NCBI GenBank assembly: GCA_020284085.1
Contig: JACEVL010000019.1
Span: 3,109,998 to 3,173,997, forward strand
Direction: 5' to 3'
DNA from: Aporrectodea caliginosa
Lineage: Eukaryota; Annelida; Clitellata; Crassiclitellata; Lumbricidae
Length of the DNA: 64,000 bases
Shown: in pieces, positions 26,050 to 49,552 of the stretch
Numbering within the stretch: position 1 is the first letter of the stretch
How the letters are laid out: every line of letters starts with the position of its first letter
Program-made: the position numbers and the translations under genes
The notes under the pieces: generated by a model
Told to the model about the DNA's origin: nothing
Databases searched by the model: none
The model's input: only the letters and a program-made list of their open reading frames with translations

Positions 26050-26300
26050 GGTAACAAGTAGGCCTGCGACATGTTCCCGATGAGCCTCCGTAGCTACAGT
26101 CGTGTTTTCGATTCGTCGATTGTTCGAGACGAAGTCCAAAGAACACGAGGAGGAACTCATCAATGGTCTACGTTGACAGCGGATTCTGTTGTCTGGAAGT
26201 TCTCGTTACGAGAGCCCTTCTTATCAGTTGTGACTTTCTACAATTAACTGTTTAGCTAGAGTCAAAGTGCACCTGCCCTAAGAAAGGGCAATGCTAGCCT
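26050..26300. repeat. Inverted partner of 14300-14550
   Basis: About 80 percent identical to the other copy in opposite orientation. A short minus-strand frame (TRDLKNIIYSGYEQFR) is not recognised. Confidence 0.6.
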
Positions 26301-26675
26301 TATATACAGTGGCTCAAGTACACAGCGTTTCATGAGATCTAAACAGACACATGTATAGCGTTCGTCAAGAGATGTTGTAAAGCGCTGTATAAATGCCCAA
26401 ATAACGAACGATCTGCAGTTGACTGTTTCTTCTGACCTAGTGAGAATCAACGGGCACCTGCCCTATATAAGAACTGGCAAAGGTCGCCCAAATGCGGCTA
26501 ATGTGACCAGACATTGATACTGTCTAACGTCTATTTAGTTTATGCTTAGCTACGCTGCACCATGACAAAGATGGTTAGAGTGGCGGAGTGACAACTCTCG
26601 AAAACGGCCTTGGCTGTGTAAAATAAAAACATTTGTAGGAGTACCTGTTTCACAATATTATAGGATGATTAGCGT

Positions 26676-26934
26676 CAAGGCCGTAGCCAGGATTTTGTTT
26701 CGGGGGGTGTTTACTCATTCTTGAACAAGCCGAGAAGCAACCAAATAAACTGTCTATAAGGGGTTTGCAGGAGCGTTGTGAGCTCTCAAAGCACTGTAGT
26801 TCTGCATCATCTAAGTTCACATGAGTGCTCTTAGTTCTTACACCATATATATTAGTAAATGCAATATTTATATTATACATTATTTAATTTCGGGGGTGTT
26901 TAAACACCCAAAACACCCCCTAAATACGGCCTTG
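26676..26934. mobile_element. Short hAT-like MITE 3
   Basis: 259 bp with inverted ends CAAGGCCGTA and an exact 8-bp duplication ATTAGCGT at 26668-26675 and 26935-26942. Inner ends are G-rich on the left (CGGGGGGTGTTT) and pair with AAACACCCCC on the right. No coding capacity. Confidence 0.8.
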
Positions 26935-27337
26935 ATTAGCGTCATTCTCTTCCTTTCTCCAGGTTTCGGATTGGCACCCCTCAAGAATCTTGACAGAGGC
27001 CTTTATATAGTCATTAAAATGTCCAGATGACTAACTTACAAACTAAAACCTTTCATAACTTACAAACTAAACCACAAGTCAAAAGAATATTGAAGAAAAA
27101 TTATGACCGAAGACAGAAAGCTATCGTTCTATTTCGGATGCATACAGCAAAGATTTGTTTGATAAGGATGCGTCTAAAGGCGTCGTTAACTTCATAAATC
27201 TCACAAAGAGGAATGGGCAGAAAATTTGATACATTTGAAATTGATAAGGGCGACACTAAACAAGAAAATACTGGACGTCAAGAGAAGCCAAAGAAGCAGA
27301 AAAAAGCCAATAAGTATACAAAGAAGAAGATGATGAC

Positions 27338-27745
<408 letters not shown>

Positions 27746-28092
27746 TGAAGAAGAACAAGAACAAGTAATGCAAGTAGCTGAATGTTGATATCAGTAATCC
27801 GATCAACCATGGTGCTGCATGTGGTTGGTCGTATTTTGATCCAAATCAGAACTAGGAAGAATAGTCGATTAGGTGACCTTTGATCGGGCGCTGGTTTTTG
27901 AAACATGGACAACTGGTGCCAATGACATTTTTTCTCCTGTAGAAGTTGCAAAAATTTCACAGTTGGCAGTCCCTCGAAAAGTTTCAATTTCCACAAAGTA
28001 ATAGACTGCAAAGACTAAAACTGGTAATGCTTTGGTTTAAAAGCATATAGAAATATTCTCAAGTGTCTTGGTTGTAATTTTGTGGCCTCATT

Positions 28093-28611
28093 TTAGACTG
28101 CAAACTTCGCTAAGTGTGTGTTACTCCCCCACACGCACTCTAAATAGACTATCTGATAGATTAATTGCGGAGTCTCTTGAATAGTGCATCGTGTGATTTT
28201 GTGACCCTGGACGTCTAACGGCGAGTTCGATTGTATAACTAATGTCTTCAGTAGATACAAAGGCTTGCTTAATGAGTACCAGGACAAAGTAATAGAGTTA
28301 TCAAGTGAGTCACTTTGTCCCACAAAGCGGTGGAGACCAATCCCTCCATGATTCCTTCCACCCTCCCGGAACTGCATTTGACATGGCACATCGATCAATT
28401 GTGAATGAAGGACTTGCTCCAAGATCCTTGCACAGTGACCGCCGATAGCTCTATCCAATGTATCCATTCGGCCACAGTGCCCAACATCTATCAGCAACAT
28501 AATAGATAAAAGTATGTAAAAAAATACACCGCCGTTAATTGTCGTTGCTGGAACATCCTTCAAAACCAAAAACGCTGTCAAGTTGCAAATGTATAATAGG
28601 CCTATTAACAC
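28093..28611 (-). other. Unrecognised 172-codon minus-strand frame
   Basis: Longest frame in the 27.8-29 kb gap without simple repeats. It contains QMQFREGGRNHGGIGLHRF, faintly like the GGLGLR block near the end of some reverse transcriptases. No start context, introns or partner copy. It may be a retroelement remnant. Confidence 0.2.
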
Positions 28612-29109
28612 AGGGCCAAAAAAGCTGTGGAGACTGTCATCATCGCTCTTCAGGATATTGGTGACCGAAGACCACCATCAGAATACAAATGTGCACCTCT
28701 GATAGTTCTGCCCATGACTAACGAAATATGAAGAACCAACAAAACATTCATTATAATTATCTTCCCTTTTTGTTCCCGATAAAAAATGTTGTCGACTGGT
28801 CAAGACTCTGCCGGTTGGGCTGTTCGTGTTGGTGTGAGAGTCCGCTAGTTTTGACTTTTCCCGTCACATAAGCGTTATAATTTGCTGCTGCATATTATTA
28901 GGAATTTTGATATTAATATAAAAATTAATATTAATACCAAAAGAAGTAATAATCATTACTAGTAATTATAATATTAAGAAAAATATTATAATTTGCCACT
29001 GAATATTAAAAGTAACATCAATATAAATATCAAAATTAGTTCTAATACAAATAGAAACGATAATATTGTTACTAAGGCATCCTGTGTACTTCGGGTCATT
29101 CAAAATCAT

Positions 29110-29121
29110 AGTAGTAGTAGT

Positions 29122-29156
<35 letters not shown>

Positions 29157-29195
29157 CAGCAGCAGCAGCAGCTGTAGTAGTAGTAGTAGTAATAT
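29110..29195. repeat. TAG/CAG trinucleotide array
   Basis: Alternating blocks of TAG and CAG units. Confidence 0.9.
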
Positions 29196-29489
29196 TTTTT
29201 CACCAGGTACTACTACTGCTACTGTTCTTTTTTGCCCTAAGGTACTTCATTCCCCAGGGACTTAGATAATTATATAGACTGGTACATCTGGAACGGCTAC
29301 TCATCCATTTCGCCTAAGGGGTAAATAAAGATTCCGCTAAACGCCACGGCATTGGATCGTTAAAACGTTGAAACATTGAAACATTGAAACAAGAAACTGG
29401 ACTCTCGGGGTTCGCCGGTTGCTTTTGCGGGACGGTGGCCCTAGTCCGAGATAAAGTCAAGATATTCTTACTTTATTCTCATAGCTATA

Positions 29490-29810
29490 ATTATTGTATT
29501 CTATTCTATTCTATTTACGGACTTATAAAGCGCCTCTCGCAGTACAACCTAATCAGAGGCGCTTCCAGTGCGAAGGCCCCTCGAAAAAATAAAAGTTTTA
29601 GAACGAGCAGAAACAGTGCTCCCAGATAACATCACAGCACGAGTTAAAGCAGGGAGGTCATTCCATAGCAAAGGTCCAACAGAGGCGTAGGCACGATGAA
29701 TAAGTATTGCGTCCAGGTTACACAGGTAAATAGGCCTAACCGCAATCGCGTTGTATATTAAGTGCACTTGTCGACATACTTGAATTAAAATGGTCTTATC
29801 ATCACAACTC
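29490..29810 (-). mobile_element. LINE C-terminal end and 3' tail
   Basis: Minus strand RAYASVGPLLWNDLPALTRAV..., followed by a tail reading AGGCGCTTTATAAGTCCG at about 29517-29535. Confidence 0.6.
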
Positions 29811-30060
29811 TAGCAACGAACTTTGAGACACTTCACCTTTGCCAGTGTTGCAGTTGTTCTATTTAACGACTGATAGTCGAAAACACTTTTCGAGAACTGA
29901 CATAACTTCAACCAGAAGCAGTGGTATCCGCGTTCCCAAAGAAATCCAGATGGAATACAACGCATCGCTTCCAATCCAGATGTTTCATATGTTCAGGTAA
30001 ATTGTTTTGAAATGTCGCTTGGGTTAATCGAACTTGCTGATCTAATTATTAGCAAAAGTT
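29715..30060. repeat. Dispersed block, copy 1 of 3
   Basis: Contains GCAACGAACTTTGAGACACT and ATGTTCAGGTAAATTGTTTT about 180 bp apart. Matches 46940-47270 and 47765-48120. No confident coding reading on either strand. Confidence 0.65.
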
Positions 30061-30179
30061 ATAATAGTGGCTGTGATCACGAGGTCTCAACAGAGCCCAC
30101 TAATTGGCCAGAACTAGATCAGTTACAAACGCTCAGTCAAGACAAAATCTATAGGACTGGTATGCATGCAAGTCACAAT

Positions 30180-30690
30180 CGTGATCGTAAACTCCTAACT
30201 TCTAAAGCGTCACTGGAAAGCCAAGCGCAGGGCACCAGCTTATTCACGAGAGCTGCGTCGATTCGGATGGGCTGTCTAAAGGGTATAGTCAGTCGGAGGT
30301 CCGAGTCCAGTTGATAGAGGCAGAAGCCCGAGGGGTAGAGTGGCTGTAAAGGTTGGTGTCATTTAGGTCGAGAATCGGAGGTGGAGGATGGGTTGAGTTG
30401 GACATGAATTCTTGAAGAAGTGCGACTTCAGGTTTGAGTGAAAAGTCCGAGGGTTCATTGATAGAGGAGACTGAGGCAGATTGGTGGGTGATTGGGTTGA
30501 TGGTGGAGGAACCGTGAATTTGCGGAATTCACAAGGAACATCGTTCCAGAGACGTGGTGCAGTGTGGGATATGGTGTGATTGGAGAACTTGAGATGAGTA
30601 GTGACTGGAAGTCGAGAAAGAGTGAGAACGGAGGATGATCTGTTTGAACGGGTAGGCCGGATGGTCAAGAGTTCGCGAAGATATCGCAGA
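30180..30690 (-). mobile_element. LINE 3' copy, same family as 5990-9065
   Basis: Minus strand TIRPTRSNRSSSVLTLSRLP and LWNDVPCEFRKF match the 6.2-6.5 kb block. The 3' end AAGCGCAGGGCACCAGC also matches. 5'-truncated at about 30690. Further shorter 3' copies lie near 18820-18960 and 33990-34140. Confidence 0.75.
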
Positions 30691-30899
30691 GCGAAGCACC
30701 TTGATCAAATTGAAACTTTGAACCAGAAAAATTAACGTCTATGAAGTCAAATTCTGTAACATTCGTGTCTGTTGACAAGCTCATTGACAAACCGCACTAA
30801 GTAACATTGGAACATGACGGTGCAGATTTCTTTATCTTATTGAGAACACGTCTAAGCAGCCTGTTAGGCGGCCACTCATTTACAGCTGTCCCTAGTGAG

Positions 30900-31015
30900 T
30901 GGAAGGCAGAGTCGACCTAGAGGGGCTACGGGTATCGAACCGCGTCTTTCAAGATCTATGTGTTCTTCAAGCACGAGTGCTATCATTTAACTATTCCCCT
31001 CCCCCAATGTTAGTG
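30900..31015 (-). mobile_element. tRNA-like SINE fragment with good B box
   Basis: Minus strand: AATAGTTAAATGATAGCACTC, then CGCGGTTCGATACCCGT. Spacing and B box fit a tRNA-derived head. Confidence 0.5.
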
Positions 31016-31589
31016 TGAATCTCAATCCTGCAATCTACTTTAATCTACCATTCTATTCTCAAGTCTTGCACCTAATTATGATTATAATTATAGCTTCTGT
31101 GTGGGCTATGGCACAGTACCAAGGTTCAAGTAGGCCTAACTGACTTCTCTGATGGCCTTCAACACGTGGTCTTAACATATCACATTGCCATATTATATCA
31201 CATCACACCACGTGTTCAGCGGAACGCTGCTTAACAGTATATTAGATAGTTAATACACCTCTGTCTGGACTTTACGCCACTTAGTGTCCAAAATACGAGT
31301 CAACCAATAACTCGCACTTTCAAAGTCACTTTCAAAAGGCATTTCCAAAGTCAACCACGATTATTATTATTATGTTTTTAATGTAGCCATGATTCATCAA
31401 GCTCTTAAAACAATGTCCGGAGACAAAAAACAAATGTCTTGAACAGCTTACAACTCGTCAAGCTGAGCAAAATTGTCACTGAAGGCAACGGCATTGAAGC
31501 GCTGAATGGTAATTGCAAGACGTTGGAAGAGTGGCAGTTTCTTTAGGGTCTTCAGAAATTAAGTTAGGCAGCTCCCCAAGTCAAGGTAT

Positions 31590-31660
31590 TCTTACTACTA
31601 CCACTGCTAGTGCTGGTGCTGGTGCTGGTGCTGGTGCTGCTGCTGCTGCTGCTGCTGCTG

Positions 31661-31737
<77 letters not shown>

Positions 31738-31738
31738 T
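31590..31738. repeat. GCTGGT, GCT, ACT, AAT composite array
   Basis: Four sharply bounded blocks in succession, ending where the SINE at 31741 begins. Confidence 0.9.
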
Positions 31739-31740
31739 GT

Positions 31741-31955
31741 GGGGCGCGGTGGTGTAGGGGTATGTTCGGTGCCTTGCAGTCGGAGGGTTGCGGGTTCGAA
31801 TCCACCTCAAGCCACCGCGTAGGGACCCTGGGCAAGTCCTTCACTCGCAATTGCTCAAGCGCTTCGGCGTGAAATCCGATTCAGTGTCCGCACTGTAGTC
31901 GGGAGCGCCTCTGAGTAGAAATCTTGAAGGGGCGCTATATAAATATCTGAAATGA
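31741..31955 (+). mobile_element. tRNA-derived SINE, copy 1
   Basis: A tRNA-like head with an A-box-like GTGGTGTAGGGG and B box GGGTTCGAATCC, a body with CGTAGGGACCCTGGGCAAGT, and a tail GAAGGGGCGCTATATAAATA followed by TGAA repeats. About 85-90 percent like the copy at 52062. Directly preceded by a TAA array. Confidence 0.85.
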
Positions 31956-32069
31956 ATGAATGAATGAATAATATCATTGTCGTCATCATCCTCATCAAAA
32001 GGCGCACCCAACGCCAAACCTTAGTCTGGCCAACATCCAGATGATCAGTCCACTGAGATAGAGAGACAG

Positions 32070-32112
32070 ACAGAAAGACAAAGAGACAGAGACAGACAGA
32101 GAGAGGGGAGGG

Positions 32113-32155
<43 letters not shown>

Positions 32156-32205
32156 AACAGAAACAGACTGAGGCAGAGAGAGAAAGAGGGAGACAGACAC
32201 AGACA
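32070..32205. repeat. ACAG-rich array
   Basis: Perfect ACAG units at about 32110-32152 in a broader purine-rich tract. Confidence 0.85.
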
Positions 32206-32499
32206 GGCAGCCTACGGTGGATATATATGTATGTATATTCGTTTATTTCTATAATACATCAGGCAAAACGCTGTAGGTGAGCTCAGTATGGCTACTTATC
32301 ATATCCTTTATTATTTCAAACCGACAAACGCAGTATGATTGCAATTTAGTGTGAACGGATGATCACATTTTTGAATAAACGAAAATACAGTTTTGAATAA
32401 ACGAAAATACAATACAAGCTATTACAGGAGTCGAATTTAACCGTATACGGCAGTCATGCAAGGCGTCCATCACGTCCTACATCTCACTTTACCACCACG

Positions 32500-32620
32500 C
32501 CATCTCGCGAATGTTAGACTGAGTGGACTTTTGGGAGGGTTGCGGGAAGCGATCCCGCGTCCTACTGCTCTTCACGCCAGTGATGTTACCACTACTCTAT
32601 GGACCCCATGGTTGAGTTTC
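32500..32620 (-). mobile_element. tRNA-like SINE fragment
   Basis: Minus strand: CATAGAGTAGTGGTAACATC followed by CGGGATCGCTTCCCGC. It resembles a tRNA A-box and B-box pair with an altered T loop. Confidence 0.45.
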
Positions 32621-32699
32621 TTAGTATATGTTTCTATATAACATTCCTGGGATAGAGTTCATCGAGTCTTTTAATCGGGGAGGGTGGTGTTGTATGCCC

Positions 32700-33612
32700 T
32701 TTGCCGAAAGTTATATAATAGCTCTGGCTGCAAGTGGGCAGAGGCCACGAAGGACGTGAAGCTCACTGCCCTGGACTGCTCTGCATAGAGCGGCGTCTGC
32801 CGCTTGTGCTAACGTTTCAGCTGTCTGAGCCTCAGGATGTAAGTAGCCAGCACGCCTGAGCCTGTTCGTGAAGCACTCAAGTCGGGTTAGTCCCTCCCAC
32901 TCGCTAGGCCGCACCATGCAGGAGAGGTATACATCGTGCGAGATATGATAGTAGCTCGCGTGATCGTTTGGAGTTATTTCGTGGAAGCCCCATGTGCCTT
33001 GATGGTTATTATGACGTACAGTGACGCAGAACCAGAGCAGAGGATCCTGTTGTTGTTAATTTTTCGTCCATAAGGACTCTGAGGACCTTGATGGATGTTA
33101 TATCAATATCAATATTCGTTTAGTATGAATAACCAAGTTGTCGTAGACGCAATCTGTAGAGCCTGGTAAAACTAACAATTTCACGCTAAAATAGTGACTA
33201 ATACAAGCGTGTTGGCAGCCTGTTAGGCTAAACGGCGAGAGAAACCGGAAATAGATGGTTGGGTCGAGCACTTGCTGCGTTTGACGAAAGCCATGTCTAG
33301 CGATTTAGAAGAGTTGATCCGTAAGTTCTTTTCTTCTGACCAGTTGGAGATATGTTGGAGCTCATCCGTTGCAGTTGATAAGTGCTTAGAGCCGATGAAA
33401 AGGTAAGACTCGTCGGTATATTTAGAAAGTCGGTTATGGGGACGAACACGGTGGGGGTCATGTGTCCCCACTATGAACTCCGCCGGGCTCATGACCGACC
33501 CCGGATAAATATGACATTGACAAATCGGAAATGAACTCGACAAATTTAAGAAAAACTTTCTTACAACCACCTTTCGTCTTATTAAGTAGTGGAAAGTTGA
33601 TCCTATGATCAA
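32700..33612 (-). mobile_element. Decayed LINE reverse transcriptase
   Basis: Minus strand GSVMSPAEFIVGTHD, then LSKYTDESYLFI in place of the YADD block, LRINSSKSLDMAFVKR, and further on SEWEGLTRLECFTNRLRRAGY and AADAALCRAV. Order and spacing fit one element. Confidence 0.7.
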
Positions 33613-34258
33613 TTATAATTAATTAATTAATTAAAAGATTAATATTAATAGCTCTGTTTACGTCACGACCTCTTTGCTGTACCACGTATTCCAACTGTAA
33701 AGGAGTACTGGCATCACGACCACATAATTAATATTAATGATTTTGAATAATTGTTTAACAACATCTTGTTATCGTGTAATAGAATTCTAATAGAAATATT
33801 CTCTTCAGTGAAAGAGTTGACGGTAGTTACAATAGGAGTGAAATTTATGGCTCATTTGTAAAAAAATTGACGGTACGTTTGCAGGTAAATGTAAGGCAGA
33901 TTTGTCGAACATTTATGGCGAAATTGTAGAGAAATTAATGGTACATTTGTCGGGAAATTAGTGGCGCATATGTCGGGACGCATTTTGTCGCAGTCGTAAT
34001 AGTAAACTTCAAATTTGTAAAGCTCAACTCTGAACTAAAAACAGAACGCCAGCTTTCTGAAGAACGCTGCCTCGTGACAAGAATGGGGTTGCCCAGACAT
34101 GTCAAGTGAAGATCTGAGTCCGGATGCCAGATAGACTAGGGTGCAAAGTAGTGCCTACTCTACTATACTACAAAGAACTCTTTGTATTCTTTTTGGCAGC
34201 CTTTTGTGCGAAGATCAATTCAATCCTTTCAACGAGACCCTGACGGACAGTTCCAACC

Positions 34259-45691
<11,433 letters not shown>

Positions 45692-45849
45692 AACCAGTGT
45701 TTCACTTGGACGTGTTTCGGATAGTTCTTCGTCCCTCTGCAGCCGAAACACAAATCCACAGAAACGGAAAAACGTTTTCACAATCAGCCGAAACATCGAC
45801 AACGAAACGACTTTTGAAAGCACAAAACTTTAATTAGAAACAATTCCAA

Positions 45850-46691
45850 TGAGTTTATTTCTAGTCAAGACGAAAACATTGTTTAACACGTGTTGCTCTC
45901 TTGGACTGAAATCAAGACTAAGACTGTGAATTGGATTACAACTGTAATGGATTAGATTTGATCTTGCAATAATTATTGGACTGGATTCGGATTGGATTGA
46001 CTGGAGATTGGATTAATTCAGTGTATTAGATTGGAAATATGATTTGATTAGATTGGATTGGATTAGAGTGGATTAATTTCGAATGGATTGTATTGGATTG
46101 CAATTAATTTGATTAGATTATACCTAATTAGATTAGCTAAGATAAGTTGAAGCAATATTCGACAAAGCAAGGCAGTACAGATGAGGTAAGTTAAGATCAG
46201 ACGGCCTGACAATGATCCCATGAAATGCGGGTCGTCATCTGGTGTGGGACGCGACGGTGGTAGACACCTTCGCACCATGTTATGTCCAGGCCACGGCAGC
46301 GATGGCGGGCGGGTCAGCGCAGATCGCAACGGAGAGGAGAAAGGTCAAATACAGCGCTCTTTAAAACAACACTTCTTCGTGTCTCTAGCCCGTGAGACCT
46401 TAGAAACAATCAACGTCACTGGCCATTACTTACTTTTTATCAGATCTAGGCCGCAGCCTAATGTTGTCTACAGGAGACATCAGAGGTACCTGCTTCCTGC
46501 TACAACGTCTCCGCTCTATTACCATCCAGCGCTTCAATTCGGTGGCCTTCATGGCACTTTAACGGACCCAGACCTAGGCGATAAGTAACACCAACGGCAC
46601 TTTGATGTTCATTTTAGACAACAGTTCCTTGTTATTTGTAACTAGTTAGTACTGATGTTGATCGATGGAGGTAATAAGTATTACTACTTTC

Positions 46692-46726
<35 letters not shown>

Positions 46727-46930
46727 TAATAATAATATATACGACAGTTCCTTATTAATTGTAACTATTAGTCATTATTATTTTCTGTTATTACAATAAT
46801 AAAAATATCAATATCGCCGTCGTATATGTCGTATTTAAGACATCATCATCAACATCAACTTATTATTATAATCATTATTATTAACATTATTACTGATATT
46901 ATTATTTCATGAATATTTATAAAGTGCAAG
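45850..46930. other. Gap after transporter A
   Basis: GATT-type minisatellite, then an unrecognised frame (46220-46588, plus) with no family wording, then AAT arrays near 46690-46735. No gene supported. Confidence 0.5.
45960..46140. repeat. GGATTGGATTAGATT minisatellite after transporter A
   Basis: Degenerate GATTGGATTA units. The same tract follows copy B at 60785-60969 and resumes after hAT 2 at 61862. Confidence 0.75.
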
Positions 46931-46939
46931 TCATATAGC

Positions 46940-47270
46940 AAAATTGGATATGCACTTCAAATTCGTAGTTTTAATATTAATCAAACTTACAGACAAACTT
47001 GCAATAAAAATGTCTTATCATCAAAACTTACCCAGCGAACTTTGAGACGCTTCACCTTCGCAACACTTGTTCTGTCGAACAGCTGATAATTATCGAACGA
47101 AAACACTTGTTGAGAACTACCTAGAAAACAGTGGTGTCTGCGTTTCCAATGGGAGCTAGATGGAATTCAATGTAGCGTTTCCAATCCAGGTGTTTCATAT
47201 GTTCAGGTAAATTGTTTTGCAATGTCGCTTTTTTTCTCGTGCTTGCTCATCTAATTATTATTAGTTAATA
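46940..47270. repeat. Dispersed block, copy 2 of 3
   Basis: GCGAACTTTGAGACGCTTCA to ATGTTCAGGTAAATTGTTTT, as in copies 1 and 3. Confidence 0.65.
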
Positions 47271-47542
47271 TATACGCAATCGGGAGCTCAAGGTCTCAAC
47301 AGAAAAACCTAAAAACTCACTAATTTTTTTTAATATCTTTCAAACAACTCCTATCTTCCTTGAAGAGAATCATCGAAACTCACTCGCACACTGTCCTTCA
47401 CACACCTGTATTATATACAACTGTTTTTCAACTACTGACTGACTAATCGCAACACAGATTCGCATTGCGCGCGTTAAATATTTTGAAAATAGTAATAGAA
47501 TTCTACACAAACATGAAATCGAGTGAGATTAGCGTTTGATTC

Positions 47543-47735
47543 TTAGAATTGCGATTGATTGGAGTTTTGCGATTGATTTGAGCTTGTCGTTTGAGTGGGT
47601 GACATCTGAGAAATCTGTCGTGGATGGGTTTTGCATAGGATCAAGGGATGGTTTGTGAAAGTCTTCTGGTTCATTGGTTTCGTGTGACATTCCACTGAGT
47701 CAGAGATGTCCGGTTTGAGAGCGAATTCCATCTGA
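47543..47735 (-). pseudogene. Decayed duplicate of the 63.2 kb terminal exon
   Basis: Shares FALKPDISDSVECH and the closing NQSQNSNQSQF-type repeats with the exon at 63182-63425, and the 3' flank to about 47380 also matches. One base is lost in the CACAGCGAA stretch and six bases near GAAG..ACTTTC, so the frame shifts midway. It sits after transporter A as the other exon sits after transporter B, marking the end of the duplicated unit. Confidence 0.6.
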
Positions 47736-47764
47736 CTTGCGAATATTTACTACAAAGAGCAAGT

Positions 47765-48120
47765 CACACAACTAAATAGGCCTACACCGCAAATGCTTTA
47801 TAGTATATAAATTGCACTTATACTTATCGACAAACTAGCACTTAAGGTTTCTGGCCATGATAGGTTGACTCACGCAACGAACTTTGAGACGCTTCACCTT
47901 TGCAGACATTTTTTCTGTTGAACAGCCGTCAATCGAACGACGACACTAACTTGTCGAAAACTATGAGACACAGAGGTGTCCGTGTTCCCAATGCAAGTCA
48001 GATGGCATTCACGGTATCGCTTCCAATCCGGGTGCTACATAATATGTTCAGGTAAATTGTTTTGCAATATCGCTTGGCTTTCTCGTGATTGCAGATCTAA
48101 TTATTATTAGTGAAAGAATT
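47765..48120. repeat. Dispersed block, copy 3 of 3
   Basis: GCAACGAACTTTGAGACGCT to ATGTTCAGGTAAATTGTTTT. The following sequence to about 49330 also matches 30900-31350, so this is the left part of the duplicated transporter unit. Confidence 0.65.
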
Positions 48121-49513
48121 GGCAATCGAACTAGAACAATCATTTACCAGCGCTCAGTCAAGATAAAATCGATAGGTAGGCATGTTTTAGCATGCTTAGT
48201 ATAGCTCATTTTTATACATCAATAAGGCCATTTAAAGGTAAGGAAAAACTTGTTTCAGGGTAAAGAGTTTATGACCAGGAAGCAGACAGCCACAAGGTTA
48301 TGGTACAAGTTCTAACAGTAGCAGTAACAACAATAGAATATAATAGAATAGAATAGCAATATATTGTAATGGTACAGCCGCAATGGTGAAGTATTGTCAC
48401 AGAACCCATATCAAGGCCATATAAGCAGCACAGGGCTTGAGAATCCTCTGGAAAAGTAAAGTAGATTAAAAGACATGAGATCCAAACAGGATTCACATTC
48501 TTCGCATTCTTATCTGCTTATTCCATCGAATTCTTCGACACATTCGTGTTCATCGAAGTATTCGCATTCTTCTTAGGCATTCTTGTTCTTGTTGTTATTG
48601 TTGTTGTTGTTGTTCTCCTTTCTGCTTGCTGCTACTAGGTTGCCTAAATTATTGCTGGCTTCAGCTGTTGTTGCTGGCAATAAGCTGTTGTTCTGCTGCA
48701 AAACACTGTACTGTGATAAGCATTTGGTCCTACTATAACTTGTCATATCTTCTTCTTGCGGTTCTCTGCCTCTTAGGCAGGTTCTCCGACGTCGCCACTT
48801 CTCTCGTTGTTGGGCCTCCTCTTTCAGTTTCCTACTACCGTTACTCACTACTATCCACTACCACATCTTCTTCTTCAAATCCCTTGTAGATCTCAGTCCT
48901 TTAATCAACTTTACTTTGTCATCTGATTTTCAAGTCCTGTACGTAATTATATGGTTTCTAAACGGGCTCTCTCACAGTTCCAAGGTTCAATTAGCTGTTG
49001 TTATCTCTCTCGTAGCCTTCAACACCAATTATGAGAGAACACGGCCACTCACTCTAGATGATCACATTGCAATATATTACATCAGGCCACGTGCTCAGGA
49101 GAACGTGGCGTAGCAATACATTAGATAGTTTCTAGGTCATTCTTTGAGTTTTACAACACAGACAGCGTCCAAAAACGAGGCAAGCAAAAACTCGTACTGC
49201 GAGACGTCAGCCATTGTTATTATGTTTAAGCCCTGATTCTCGGACTCTCTGCTCGAACATTTCCACGTCTGTAGACACCAGATGGAATTCTTACCCTCAG
49301 AAAGTGAGATCATCGAAATAGCCAATTTTCAGAGGGATGACACTGTACATAGATAAATATTTTGTCCCTGTATAAGTTGTTTGATCCTAAATCAAGTTAT
49401 TATTACTACTATTATTGTTTCCAGAGGTACATAATTATGATCCCTCGGTATTGCAAGAATAAACAAGTGGGTTTGTTGATGATGCATGATGATGATGATG
49501 ATGATGACGATGC

Positions 49514-49552
<39 letters not shown>

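Noticed and set aside
46220..46588. 122-codon plus-strand frame
   Set aside because: No recognisable family, no splice-linked partner, and no copy after transporter B.
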